Below, piece by piece: positions 1 to 8,203 of a DNA stretch of 45,183 nucleotides. The position numbers and the translations under genes were made by a program. Source of the stretch: Alphaproteobacteria bacterium (GTDB lineage: Bacteria > Pseudomonadota > Alphaproteobacteria > Micropepsales > Micropepsaceae); assembly GCA_016124635.1 (NCBI GenBank), contig WGNJ01000021.1, forward strand, positions 1-45,183. Reading direction: 5' to 3'. Every line of letters starts with the position of its first letter. The stretch's first letter is position 1. The notes under the pieces are model-generated. The model was not told the DNA's origin, searched no databases, and was given only the letters and a program-made list of their open reading frames with translations.

Positions 1-114
1 GGCCTGCTGAGCCCGGTGATCGCCGGCGCCGCGATGGCGCTGTCTTCAGTCAGCGTCGTGACCAACGCATTGTTGCTTCGGCGCTGGCGGCCAGCAGCGC
101 CCGGGAGGGCTTAA
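1..114 (+). CDS. copA: Copper-translocating P-type ATPase, C-terminal end (partial)
   Basis: The frame is open from base 1 and ends at a TAA at 112-114. It encodes the last 37 residues, including the segment GLLSPVIAGAAMALSSVSVV and a short basic tail. A Gly-Leu-Leu-Ser-Pro-(x)5-Ala-Met-(x)3-Ser-Val pattern is characteristic of the last transmembrane helix of P1B-type copper ATPases. In that family this helix carries the Met/Ser residues of the second Cu(I) site. The 5' part lies outside the window. The next gene starts four bases after the stop and is a CueR-type regulator, a common copA-cueR pairing. This is host chromosome flanking the inserted element. The family assignment rests on a short C-terminal segment only. 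Confidence 0.75.
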   Translation, partial: GLLSPVIAGAAMALSSVSVVTNALLLRRWRPAAPGRA

Positions 115-118
115 GACG

Positions 119-313
119 ATGGGCAACGGCGTCATGTCGATTGGGGAAGCGGCATCTCAGTCGGGCGTGCCACCTAAAACCATCCGCTACTACGAGGAGA
201 TCGGCCCGATTGCGCCGGCGGAGCGGCTGGAAAACCGCTATCGCGCCTATGACAATAATGATGTCCAAACGCTCCGCTTCATTCAGCGTGCTCGTAACCT
301 CGGCTTCTCGCTC
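119..313 (+). pseudogene. cueR: CueR-type MerR regulator, 5' half, interrupted by the island
   Basis: Sixty-five codons encode the complete winged-helix DNA-binding part of a MerR family protein: MSIGEAA near the start, KTIRYYEEIGPIAP, the wing YRAYDNNDVQTLRFI and the motif RARNLGFSL. After GFSL the frame runs into unrelated sequence and stops at 466. The expected continuation (KDVASLLLLYRDRRR) is found at 44550, and joining the two gives an in-frame 136-residue protein. The start could be ATG 119 (four bases after the copA stop) or ATG 134, which matches the usual CueR N-terminus better. As it stands the locus could make a peptide with an HTH but no dimerisation helix or metal site. Excision of the element should restore the gene. 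Confidence 0.93.
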
Positions 314-330
314 AGCCACCCATCCGTACG
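302..330. other. Left junction of the island (attL-like)
   Basis: The cueR codons for GFSL (302-313) are followed by CA at 313-314 and then by sequence that no longer fits cueR. The same CA dinucleotide occurs at 44549-44550, directly before the rest of cueR. A two-base shared core is what large serine integrases leave, because they exchange at a central dinucleotide. The exact crossover and the outer limits of the att site are inferred. Confidence 0.75.
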
Positions 331-478
331 CACCCCGCTCCCGCCGGTTGTCTTCTCGCAAAAGCGCCGCGTTTGGCGGCCTTCTTGCGTCGAGAGTGGG
401 ACTGTCGCGCCGCTCTTTGAGCCTCTGACCGTCGCGTTTTGGGGCCTCTGCTCTGCCGGTCGCTGATGGTGTCCCACT

Positions 479-2179
479 TTAGGATAATGGCTCCCAAAGC
501 GTTGAGACCGAAAGTCCGAGCAGTCGTCGCTGCTTCTGCCAACTGCCAGGCAACCCAAGCTCGGTGAGCCGCTTCAGATTGAACGTTACAGGCTGCCGCC
601 CCTCGACGATGGCGGCTTGGATGTCTGGAGCGAGAAAGGCAATGCGAAGAAGCGGCAAGACTCTGCGCCGGTTCATTCCTTCCCGATCCGCAAGCGCCTC
701 GATGCTTGAGATCTCACCGCGCTCGATCATCGCGCACCATCGCCGGGCACGAACCAAAGCAGCGACGAGCGTTTTGTCGAAGTTGGGTTTGGCCACGGAC
801 CAATCGCTCTTGCTCCACCCCTCGACGCGCTTGGCGCCGCCTCGTCTTTGTAGGCGCCCGGGAACTGTTATCTGAATCCCGTGCTCTTGCTCTGTGACGA
901 CAGCGCTCGGCGGCAAGCAGTGCGTCAGCGAAGGGTCTCTTCCCTTCTTGCGCATCTCTTTAACTGTCCTCCGGTCCAATTTCAGGTTGAGCGTGACCTC
1001 GGAAACGCCAAGTGTCACGCGTTCCACGGCAGCACGGACCTTTGCCGCGTCGAATACTGCTGGACTGCTTCCGTTATCCGTATCCCCTTCATCCGCCGTC
1101 GAAGACAGAACACCACTGACGCAGCGCACGACGAGATCGTCCACCAATCGAGCGGCAACGCGAGGCAGCGAGCCTTCACACCCCTTGCGTCGCTGAAGCA
1201 GCGCTTGACTGACATAGTACCCATGCTTGGTCCCGTTGCGACCGATGGACCACTGCGGGCTCATCCGGTTGCCTTTGTCGTCGAAGATGAGACCGGTCAG
1301 GAGCGCGGAGGCTTCGATTGTGCGCTTGCGCGCCCATGCGAGTGCACTCGTACTGAGGCGAGCTTGGACCTGATCGAAGAGGCTCTTGTCGATGATGGCC
1401 TCGTGCTCGCCCGCATAGGTGTTTCCCTTGTGGCGCGCGAGCCCGACATAAACCGGATTCCGCAACAGATGCCGGAGCGGCCCCACATACCAGCGTCCCC
1501 CACCGATGGCATTGCCGCGCGTTGAGACAAAGACCTTTGTCTTGATCCTCTCGGCGTCCAGCTCTTCGCGGAGCTTGGCCACCGAGCCAAGCTCAAGGTA
1601 GCGCCGAAAGATCATCCGGACCGTCTTGGCCTCGCTCTCGTTGACGATGAGCTTTCGATCTCTGGCGTCATAGCCCAAGGGAGGATTGCCGCCCATGAAG
1701 ATGCCTTTGGCTCTGGAGGCTGCGAACTTGTCACGGATGCGCTCCGCCGTGACCTCACGCTCGAACTGGGCAAAGCTCAGGAGCACGTTCAACGTTAGCC
1801 GACCCATGGAGGTTGTCGTGTTGAACGACTGGGTAACCGAGACGAAGGTGACCTTTCGCTGATCGAAACATTCGACGATCTTGGCGAAGTCGCCGAGTGA
1901 TCGAGTCAATCGATCGATCTTGTAGACGACCACACAATCGATCCGACCGTTATCGATGTCGGTCAGAAGACGATGCAATCCGGGCCGGTCCATATTGCCA
2001 CCCGAATATCCGCCGTCGTCATATCGGCCGTGGACGAGCAACCAACCTTCGCTGGCCTGGCTCTTGATGTAGGCCGCACATGCTTCGCGCTGCGCGTCGA
2101 GGGAGTTGAAGCTTTGGTTGAGGCCCTCCTCGCTCGACTTGCGGGTATAGATCGCGCAGCGGATCGCTCGGCCCGTCAT
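479..2179 (-). CDS. Large serine recombinase (integrase of the island)
   Basis: This 566-residue protein has the resolvase catalytic domain at residues 1-150. The catalytic serine is in YTRKSS (Ser15), the SLDAQREAC helix follows, and an active-site arginine lies in the YKIDRLTRSLGDF motif. A recombinase domain follows (residues about 165-300, with GNPPLGYD and RNPVYVGL motifs) and then a basic C-terminal region. Long proteins of this type perform site-specific integration and excision. The gene points towards the left end and its stop lies about 165 bp from the attL junction, which fits a role as the island's own integrase. Its ATG overlaps the DUF2924 stop in an ATGA, suggesting coupled translation. 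The catalytic motifs look intact. Confidence 0.95.
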   Translation of the reverse strand: MTGRAIRCAIYTRKSSEEGLNQSFNSLDAQREACAAYIKSQASEGWLLVHGRYDDGGYSGGNMDRPGLHRLLTDIDNGRIDCVVVYKIDRLTRSLGDFAKIVECFDQRKVTFVSVTQSFNTTTSMGRLTLNVLLSFAQFEREVTAERIRDKFAASRAKGIFMGGNPPLGYDARDRKLIVNESEAKTVRMIFRRYLELGSVAKLREELDAERIKTKVFVSTRGNAIGGGRWYVGPLRHLLRNPVYVGLARHKGNTYAGEHEAIIDKSLFDQVQARLSTSALAWARKRTIEASALLTGLIFDDKGNRMSPQWSIGRNGTKHGYYVSQALLQRRKGCEGSLPRVAARLVDDLVVRCVSGVLSSTADEGDTDNGSSPAVFDAAKVRAAVERVTLGVSEVTLNLKLDRRTVKEMRKKGRDPSLTHCLPPSAVVTEQEHGIQITVPGRLQRRGGAKRVEGWSKSDWSVAKPNFDKTLVAALVRARRWCAMIERGEISSIEALADREGMNRRRVLPLLRIAFLAPDIQAAIVEGRQPVTFNLKRLTELGLPGSWQKQRRLLGLSVSTLWEPLS

Positions 2180-2676
2180 GGCCTGCCTCCGCGCTGTTCG
2201 TGCTTCGGTTCAAGGCCGAAGAACCGGGGTCCCGACCAGTGCGTGCCGGTGATGGCACGGGCGACCTCGGAGAGGCTCTTGTAGCGCTTGTCCTTGTGCT
2301 CGAAGCCCTGGTCGAGCACGAGGACGCGTTGCTCGACGCCTCGCCATTCCCGCACCAGGATCGATCCCGCCTTGAGGTTCATGAAACTGGCCTGCGTCCC
2401 GCCTCTACTGCTTCGTGCCAACTGCTTGATCTTCGTCTGAGTTCCTTCGTCGAGATCGCCGAGCACATCGGCCTGCAGTCTCCACGCGATTAGGCGCCGC
2501 AATACCTCTCCCGACTGGATTGGAGGTGGTTCGGACCTGTATCGCCGACGCCAAAAATCGCGGAGAGCGACAATGTTCAGCCGGTCCAAATGCTCCAATT
2601 CACGCTCGACGGTCGCCTCGTGACAGGTCGAGCGCCCGGTTGCACCGGGCGCTCTGCTTTGATGTGATCGGGCCAT
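2176..2676 (-). CDS. DUF2924 family protein
   Basis: A protein of about 166 residues resembling DUF2924, with the features ELEHLDRLNIVALRDFWRRR, RRLIAWRLQADVLGDL, a central GSILVREWRGVEQRVLVLD strand region and YKSLSEVARAITGTHWSGPRFF near the C-terminus. The ATG at 2676 is chosen because it begins four bases after the DUF3489 stop; the frame is also open further upstream, but that would overlap DUF3489. DUF2924 proteins are repeatedly found between DUF3489 and a serine recombinase in alphaproteobacteria and may assist recombination, but their function is not established. The last ATG-TGA overlap couples it to the recombinase. A perfect hairpin lies in codons 8-15. Confidence 0.88.
   Translation of the reverse strand: MARSHQSRAPGATGRSTCHEATVERELEHLDRLNIVALRDFWRRRYRSEPPPIQSGEVLRRLIAWRLQADVLGDLDEGTQTKIKQLARSSRGGTQASFMNLKAGSILVREWRGVEQRVLVLDQGFEHKDKRYKSLSEVARAITGTHWSGPRFFGLEPKHEQRGGRP
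2631..2653. repeat. Perfect 9-bp inverted repeat near the start of the DUF2924 gene
   Basis: AGCGCCCGG at 2631-2639 and its exact complement CCGGGCGCT at 2645-2653 are separated by five bases. It is a strong GC hairpin with no following T-run on either strand, so it is not a classic terminator. It may act on translation of the DUF2924 message or be a protein-binding site near the recombination genes. Confidence 0.5.
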
Positions 2677-2680
2677 CGCG

Positions 2681-3061
2681 TCACTTCGCGACCCGGTAAA
2701 CGCGAGCCTTGTTGACCCGTTCACTCACGATCTTGAGCCCGAGCTTCTTCTTGAGCGTCCCTGAGATGGCACCGCGTACACTGTGAGCCTGCCAGCTCGT
2801 CGCCTTCATTAGTTGTTCGATCGAGGCGCCGCCTTTCGACTGGATCATCTGAAGGAGCGTATCGAGCTTTGAACCGCCCTTCCTTCCAACGATGGGCCGT
2901 GTGGCGACTGCCGGCTGACCGCTAGGCGCTGGGGATTTGGTTCGTTTGTGCGAACGCACGGGCTGTTGCTTACGATTGCTATCGTTTGCTGGCGGCAGTG
3001 ATGATGGTTGGCTTGGTCGTTGCGCTCGCGCGGCGGTTTTCTTCGGAAATGTTTTGTTCAT
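2681..3061 (-). CDS. DUF3489 domain protein (small DNA-binding-like)
   Basis: A 126-residue protein. Residues 1-55 are basic, Pro/Gln/Ser-rich and probably disordered. Residues 60-125 form the DUF3489 core with KLDTLLQMIQSKGGASIEQLMKAT, SWQAHSVRGAISGTLKKKLGL and a final VYRVAK. This region reads like a winged helix that would bind DNA. It is first of three co-directional genes with DUF2924 and the serine recombinase, and the spacing is four bases, so the three are probably one transcript. In other alphaproteobacterial elements the same trio occurs, but the role of DUF3489 is unknown; a directionality factor or repressor for the recombinase is one possibility. Confidence 0.88.
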   Translation of the reverse strand: MNKTFPKKTAARAQRPSQPSSLPPANDSNRKQQPVRSHKRTKSPAPSGQPAVATRPIVGRKGGSKLDTLLQMIQSKGGASIEQLMKATSWQAHSVRGAISGTLKKKLGLKIVSERVNKARVYRVAK

Positions 3062-3580
3062 GGAAGCCCGTCCTTCTTGGTCAAGACGGCATCAACGCCG
3101 TCACCAAGACAGACCCCGGGAGGCCAGCGGCGCTGCGGGGCGGTAGGCGAAGGAGCCGACATTCCTCGCCAGTGCACAAAGTCAGCAACGCTCTTCCGCC
3201 CGCCAATGGCGAGCGAAATCGCAGCAATTTTCTTGCTCTCTTCGCGGCCAAGCCAGCTTGGGCCGGTTCGACTTCCACCTCGCGCGCGAAGTGACCGCCC
3301 TGCGGCGAAGCGCCTATTTCGGCGCATGGCTTAGGCGCTCCAAAGCTGCCGCTCACCCTTGTTGTGCCGTTTGGTCAAGATCGCAATAGCACGATGTGGG
3401 TGGTTATTCCTATGCGGCCCGCGGTTCTTTTGACCAGCCCTCCCCGTCTAACTTGAATCAAGGATGCGCTCCCGCATCTGAACTACATTGAACAAACAGG
3501 GCGCTGCAGCAGGGTGATTGTACTTCGTTACAAAGAGCCAGAGCTTTGTTCCGCTAACCGAACTTGCGAGGAGGCTTCTC
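3062..3580. other. Gene-free stretch between the recombination genes and the sugar operon
   Basis: No convincing coding sequence was found. Short frames on both strands lack motifs and acceptable starts. It must hold the promoter for the leftward DUF3489-recombinase transcript and the leader of the rightward sugar operon. A small hairpin with 6-bp arms (GATGCG/CGCATC, 3463-3478) lies upstream of the glycosyltransferase but has no T-run. No recognisable remnant of cueR is present here. Confidence 0.5.
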
Positions 3581-4843
3581 TTGAACGCGAGTCAGACCGC
3601 ACCGACTGATCTGCACCTGCCATCCATCCACGATTACGAGCCTCTCGTGGGTGCGCAAGTCGTCGAGCGCCTTTTGAAGAAGGCGGCTAAGTTGTGTGAC
3701 CTACATGTCGTTCACGTGAATTCGACGTATTACGGCGGCGGTGTGGCGCAACTGCTGTCTTCACTCACACTGTTGATGAATGACGTCGGCATCCGGACGG
3801 GCTGGCGCGTGATCCAAGGTCGTCCCGAGTTCTTCAGCATCACCAAGAAAATGCACAACGCGCTGCAGAGCGGCCCCATCAATCTGACGAACCTCAAACG
3901 CGAAATCTACGAGGAAGTCGTTTTTGAAAACGCCGCTCGGATGCACCTCGACCACGACCTGGTGATCGTCCACGATCCACAGCCGCTGCCGCTGATCCGC
4001 CACTTCCGCAAGAAGGCGCCATGGATTTGGCGGTGTCATGTCGATTTGTCGGATCCCAGCGCTGAGCTCTGGTCATACCTCGCCTCGTTCATCGAGCATT
4101 ACGACGCGCTTGTCCTTTCTCTTCCGGAGTACGCCCAACGGGTAGGGCCGCCGCAGCGCTTCATCATGCCGGCGATCGATCCCTTCTCGACCACCAACAA
4201 GGAGTTGTCGGAAGCCGATATCCAAGAACGATTAGCCCATTATGACATCCCGACCGATTTGCCTCTGGTCGTCCAGATTTCGCGATTCGACAAGTGGAAG
4301 GATCCCCAGGGCGTGATCGATGCCTTCCGGATTGCACGGAAGGAGGTCGACGCAACACTCGTCCTTGCAGGCAATGTGGCAACGGACGATCCGGAGGGCC
4401 AAGAGATATTCTCTTCGCTGTGCAAGTGCGCAGATGAGCGGATCCGCATCCTTTCCGTGCAGGACTCTGCTCTCGTCAACGCGCTGCAGCGTAGCGCTGC
4501 TGTCGTCTTGCAGAAGTCCATTCGAGAGGGATTTGGGCTCACGGTAACCGAAGCCATGTGGAAGGGGACGCCGGTGGTGGGTGGCAACGTCGGCGGGATT
4601 CGCCATCAGATCGAAGACGGTACGAACGGTTTCCTCGTCGAGGGCGTGGAAGAGACGGCCGCAAGAACGGTTCAGCTTCTCAAGGACTCCGACCTTCGGA
4701 GGAAACTTGGACAAAACGCCAAGGAGACTGTTCGCAAGCGTTTTCTGATGACACGGCTGATGGAGGACTGGCTCGATCTCATAGGTTCGTTTGAGGCACA
4801 CTTCCTGCTGAAAGGCAGAGCATCGCCACAAAGCATGACATGA
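3581..4843 (+). CDS. GT4 glycosyltransferase, trehalose synthase (TreT)-like
   Basis: A GT-B fold glycosyltransferase of about 420 residues. The N-terminal half has VVHVNSTYYGGGVAQLL, the glycine-rich acceptor-domain loop seen in TreT and other retaining GT4 enzymes, and LVIVHDPQPLPLI. The C-terminal half has the EX7E-like motif REGFGLTVTEAM followed by PVVGGNVGGI, the nucleotide-sugar site. Archaeal TreT joins NDP-glucose and glucose into trehalose; the substrate here is inferred. TTG 3581 is the preferred start because GAGGAGG (3568-3574) lies six bases upstream; an in-frame TTG at 3518 has no such site. It leads an operon with a hydroxyacid dehydrogenase, type II GAPDH and a PfkB kinase. 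Confidence 0.82.
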   Translation: MNASQTAPTDLHLPSIHDYEPLVGAQVVERLLKKAAKLCDLHVVHVNSTYYGGGVAQLLSSLTLLMNDVGIRTGWRVIQGRPEFFSITKKMHNALQSGPINLTNLKREIYEEVVFENAARMHLDHDLVIVHDPQPLPLIRHFRKKAPWIWRCHVDLSDPSAELWSYLASFIEHYDALVLSLPEYAQRVGPPQRFIMPAIDPFSTTNKELSEADIQERLAHYDIPTDLPLVVQISRFDKWKDPQGVIDAFRIARKEVDATLVLAGNVATDDPEGQEIFSSLCKCADERIRILSVQDSALVNALQRSAAVVLQKSIREGFGLTVTEAMWKGTPVVGGNVGGIRHQIEDGTNGFLVEGVEETAARTVQLLKDSDLRRKLGQNAKETVRKRFLMTRLMEDWLDLIGSFEAHFLLKGRASPQSMT

Positions 4844-4982
4844 CCAAAGCGGCGATTATCTGGTTCGAGAGGGTAAGCCGTGGCGATGTGCACTGTGTTG
4901 GCGGCGAAAACGCCTCGCTTGGTGAGACGGTCGGGCACCCGGATGCCTGTGCGCTTCACGCGCCAGCAAAGGAGAACGCAAC

Positions 4983-6002
4983 ATGAGGGTCGTGGTCTTC
5001 GAAGCTGAGCCGCGCGAACAGCAGGCGTTTGAGCATCTCAAGCCGGGCGCCAGTATACGTCTTGTCGCTGAGCCCCTGAATGCGGACAACGCTCGAAATT
5101 TCCAAGACGCTGAACTTATATCGACCTTCATTTACTCGAAGCTCGACCGATCCGTTCTCGAGAAACTCCCATTGCTGAAGTTTATCGCGACCCGTTCGAC
5201 CGGCTACGATCACATTGACATTACCTACTGCGCTGAGCGGAGTATCACGATCAGCAACGTGCCAAGCTACGGCGAAAATACAGTGGCCGAGCATGTTTTT
5301 GCGCTGTTGCTGGCGCTGAGCCATCGTCTGATCGAAGCTATCGAGCGCGCACGCTCAGGCCATTTTTCACCCGACGGTCTTCAAGGCTTCGACCTGGCGA
5401 GCAAGACGCTCGGCGTGATCGGGGTCGGTGCGATCGGACGTCACGTGATCCGCGTCGCTAAGGGCTTCGGAATGGAGGTTCTCGCCTATGACGTCACCGT
5501 CGATGCGGGGCTCGCTGACCAGGGCGGCTTTCGCTATGTGAGCTTCGACGAGCTCATATCGCGATCTGACGTCGTCACGCTGCATGCGCCAGCCTCGCCA
5601 AGAACACGTCATCTGCTTTCCGCAGATACGATTGCGCGTATGAAGGATGGCGTCGTGATCATCAATACAGCGCGCGGAAGCTTGATTGACTCTCGCGCCC
5701 TTATCCAAGCCCTGCGTTCCGGCAAGGTCGCTGCTGCGGGCCTTGATGTCTTGCCCGACGAGCCGCTCATCCGCGAGGAGGCCGAACTCATTTGTTCGAT
5801 CTTTTGCAATAAACACGATCTACGCGACCTTGTCGCTGACCACGTCCTGCTCAGGATGCCCAACGTGATCGTGACGCCGCATAGCGCCTTCAACACCCGC
5901 GAGGCCGTAAGCCGAATCGTCGACACGACCGTGACCAACATCGAGGCCTTCATGGAGGGTAAGCCTCAGCATGTCGTCGGGAAAAGTGCGTCCCCGACTT
6001 AA
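4983..6002 (+). CDS. D-2-hydroxyacid dehydrogenase (NAD-dependent, LdhA-like)
   Basis: A 339-residue protein with the layout of the D-isomer-specific 2-hydroxyacid dehydrogenases: a split catalytic domain (about 1-100 and 300-339) around a Rossmann domain. The NAD loop GVGAIG is at 147-152, the substrate arginine is in NTARG (Arg231), the acid is in PDEP (Glu260) and the catalytic histidine is in TPHSAFNT (His300). The sequence RSTGYDHID is typical of D-lactate dehydrogenase and related enzymes that reduce pyruvate-like 2-oxoacids. An AAAGGAGAACGCAAC leader precedes the ATG. It lies 139 bp after the glycosyltransferase and 13 bp before the GAPDH, so it is probably in the same operon and may recycle NADH formed by glycolysis. 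Confidence 0.9.
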   Translation: MRVVVFEAEPREQQAFEHLKPGASIRLVAEPLNADNARNFQDAELISTFIYSKLDRSVLEKLPLLKFIATRSTGYDHIDITYCAERSITISNVPSYGENTVAEHVFALLLALSHRLIEAIERARSGHFSPDGLQGFDLASKTLGVIGVGAIGRHVIRVAKGFGMEVLAYDVTVDAGLADQGGFRYVSFDELISRSDVVTLHAPASPRTRHLLSADTIARMKDGVVIINTARGSLIDSRALIQALRSGKVAAAGLDVLPDEPLIREEAELICSIFCNKHDLRDLVADHVLLRMPNVIVTPHSAFNTREAVSRIVDTTVTNIEAFMEGKPQHVVGKSASPT

Positions 6003-6015
6003 AGGAGAGAACACG

Positions 6016-7059
6016 ATGATGCAGCAACGAACAAAGATCCGCGTTGCCGTGAATGGCTACGGTGTGATCGGCAAGCGCGTCGCCGATGCCGTGGTAAGGC
6101 AAGAAGACATGGCTCTCGTGGGTGTCGCCGATATTGCAGCCGACTGGCGCCTTAGAACGGCTGCGCGAAAGGGTTACAGGCTTTTCTCGGCAACGGACGA
6201 TAGCGCGGCGCCAATGCGCGAAGCCGGGCTCTCAATCGCCGGCAATCTTGACGACCTTCTTGGTGAAGCAGATGTCGTCGTCGACTGCACGCCTAAGCCC
6301 AACGGCGCGAAAAATGCCGAGCGCTACCGACTTCACGACGTAAGGTTCATCGTCCAAGGCGGCGAGAAGCATGCGGTCGCGGGCCATTCTTTCGTCGCCG
6401 AGACAAGCTACGCGAGCGCCTTGGGCCGTTCGGCGACGCGGGTCGTGTCGTGCAACACGACGTCGATCGTCCGGACGCTGACCGCTCTGAAGCGTGTCGG
6501 GCTGTTGAAGCGAGCCCGGGGCACGCTTTTGCGCCGGGCAACTGATCCCTGGGAAAGTCACAAGGGAGGGATCATGAATACGCTTGTGCCCGAGGACGAG
6601 ATTCCGAGCCATCAGGGTCCGGACGCGCGGTCGGTAGATCCGGAACTGGACGTAGTGACGATGGCGGTCAAGGTCCCGGAGACCATCGCGCACTTGCATT
6701 TCTGGTCAGTGCAACTGGCACGACCCGCGAGCCAGGCAGAAGTCGTCGATGCGTTTCGCGCGGGGTCCCGCATCGCGTTCGTTCGAATGCGCGATGGGCT
6801 GACTGCGATCAACAGTCTTAAGGAGCTGATGGCCGACATCGGTCGACCTCGTGATGATCTCTACGAGGTCGCCCTCTGGGAGGACCTTGTCACGGTAAAG
6901 GATGACGAGGCGTTCTATGCCTACATGGTCGACAATCAAGCGATCGTCATCCCGGAGACCATCGATGCGATCCGCGCACTCGTGGGGCAAGAACAAGACG
7001 CTGTCTCATCGATCCATAAGACGAACAGCTCTTTGGGTATCGGCACGGTGCCGGTTTAG
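6016..7059 (+). CDS. Type II (archaeal-type) glyceraldehyde-3-phosphate dehydrogenase
   Basis: A 347-residue protein with the class II GAPDH signatures: IRVAVNGYGVIGKRVADAV at the N-terminus, VVDCTPKPNG near residue 90, the catalytic cysteine in VSCNTTSIVR (Cys146) and RRATDPWESHKGGIMN. This family is found mainly in archaea, where it phosphorylates glyceraldehyde-3-phosphate oxidatively using NAD or NADP. Ordinary bacterial GAPDH has a different SCTTN active site. ATG 6016 is chosen because AAAGGAGAG lies immediately upstream (6001-6009); the frame also extends upstream into the dehydrogenase gene. The presence of this rarer enzyme with TreT-like and PfkB genes points to a horizontally acquired sugar module. 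Confidence 0.9.
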   Translation: MMQQRTKIRVAVNGYGVIGKRVADAVVRQEDMALVGVADIAADWRLRTAARKGYRLFSATDDSAAPMREAGLSIAGNLDDLLGEADVVVDCTPKPNGAKNAERYRLHDVRFIVQGGEKHAVAGHSFVAETSYASALGRSATRVVSCNTTSIVRTLTALKRVGLLKRARGTLLRRATDPWESHKGGIMNTLVPEDEIPSHQGPDARSVDPELDVVTMAVKVPETIAHLHFWSVQLARPASQAEVVDAFRAGSRIAFVRMRDGLTAINSLKELMADIGRPRDDLYEVALWEDLVTVKDDEAFYAYMVDNQAIVIPETIDAIRALVGQEQDAVSSIHKTNSSLGIGTVPV

Positions 7060-7131
7060 CCCCTTACGGCGAAGTTGAAACGATAGAGCCTTTGAGCCCG
7101 CGCGTGGACACGTGCGCAAATAGGACGTCTC

Positions 7132-8066
7132 ATGAAGATCGTTACCCTCACGATGAATCCGGCCATCGATCTCTATGCCGACGTGCCGCATGTCGTGGCC
7201 GGGCACAAACTGCGCTGCAGTGCAGTGCGCCGCGACGCGGGTGGCGGCGGTATCAATGCGGCGCGCGTAGTCGCGCGCCTCGGCGGAACAGTGCGCGCCA
7301 TCTATCCGATAGGCGGTCCCATAGGCGCACTTCTTGAACAGCTCGTCGCGATCGAAGGAGTCGCAAGCGACACCGTGCCGACAACCGAGTCGACGCGAGA
7401 AGACTTCACGGTGGACGAACGTGAGACCGGCCTGCAGTACCGCTTCATTTTGCCAGGGCCGAAACTCAGCAAACAGGAGTGGCAAGCCTGCCTTTCGCTA
7501 GTTGAAAGGTCTGGCGCCCAGCCCCAGTACTTCGTGGCAAGTGGAAGCCTTCCGATTGGCGTTCCCGATGATCTCTTGGCTCGCGCGCTGAGCATCGCGA
7601 AATCGCACGCGGTGAAGACGGTAGTAGATACCTCGGGCGCGGCGTTAAGGGCCTGCCTTGAAGAGGGCGTGTTCCTAGTAAAGCCGAGTCTACGAGAACT
7701 CGAGCAGTTTGTCGGCTCGCCGCTGCCGATCGTACATCTCAACTCAAGGCGAGCCGGGCATTGATCGAGAGTGGCGCGACGGAAGTGGTGGCATTGACTT
7801 TGGGTGCAGACGGCGGGCTTCTCGCAACACGGAATGAGGCGCTCTACGCGCCCGCACTCAAGATCGAAACGTCCAGCGCTGTCGGAGCGGGCGATAGCTT
7901 CCTGGGAGCATCTGTTTGGGCGCTCTCGCAAGGGCACGACCCTATCGATGCGTTTCGGTATGGCATGGCGGCCGGCGCTGCGGCGTTGCTGTCTCCCGGG
8001 ACTGAGCTTTGCCAAGCCGCCGACGTTATGCGCCTGTATCCGGAGGTCAGTCTCATATCAATTTAG
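7132..8066 (+). pseudogene. PfkB-family phosphofructokinase, single-base frameshift
   Basis: The first frame (7132-7727) carries the ribokinase-fold N-terminus TLTMNPAIDLYADV, the sugar-binding GGGGINAARVVARLGG and KPSLRELEQFVGSPLP. The second frame continues without loss as DRTSQLKASRALIESGA, then LTLGADGG and the ATP/catalytic-base motif SSAVGAGDSFLGA. The two join if one base is restored at about 7727/7728 (CCGCTGCC|GAT). The repaired protein would be about 311 residues, the usual length for 1-phosphofructokinase or ATP-dependent 6-phosphofructokinase PfkB. As written the first product ends at about residue 210, without the catalytic aspartate. Either the gene is freshly inactivated or this is a sequencing error. 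It is the last gene of the sugar operon. Confidence 0.85.
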
Positions 8067-8203
8067 CGATCCCTGACCCGTTGCGCCAAAGATCTGCATT
8101 GGACCTTGGCGCGAAGTGCGCGCAGATCGGCGTGTTTGAGGCTATCCACCACCTCCAAGAGAACGTGACGCCGCCCGCGACGGTGTCGTCACAAGCACAC
8201 TGC

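Noticed and set aside
3058..3356. Two overlapping minus-strand frames upstream of the DUF3489 gene
   Set aside because: They have no recognisable motif or ribosome site and fill the probable promoter region.
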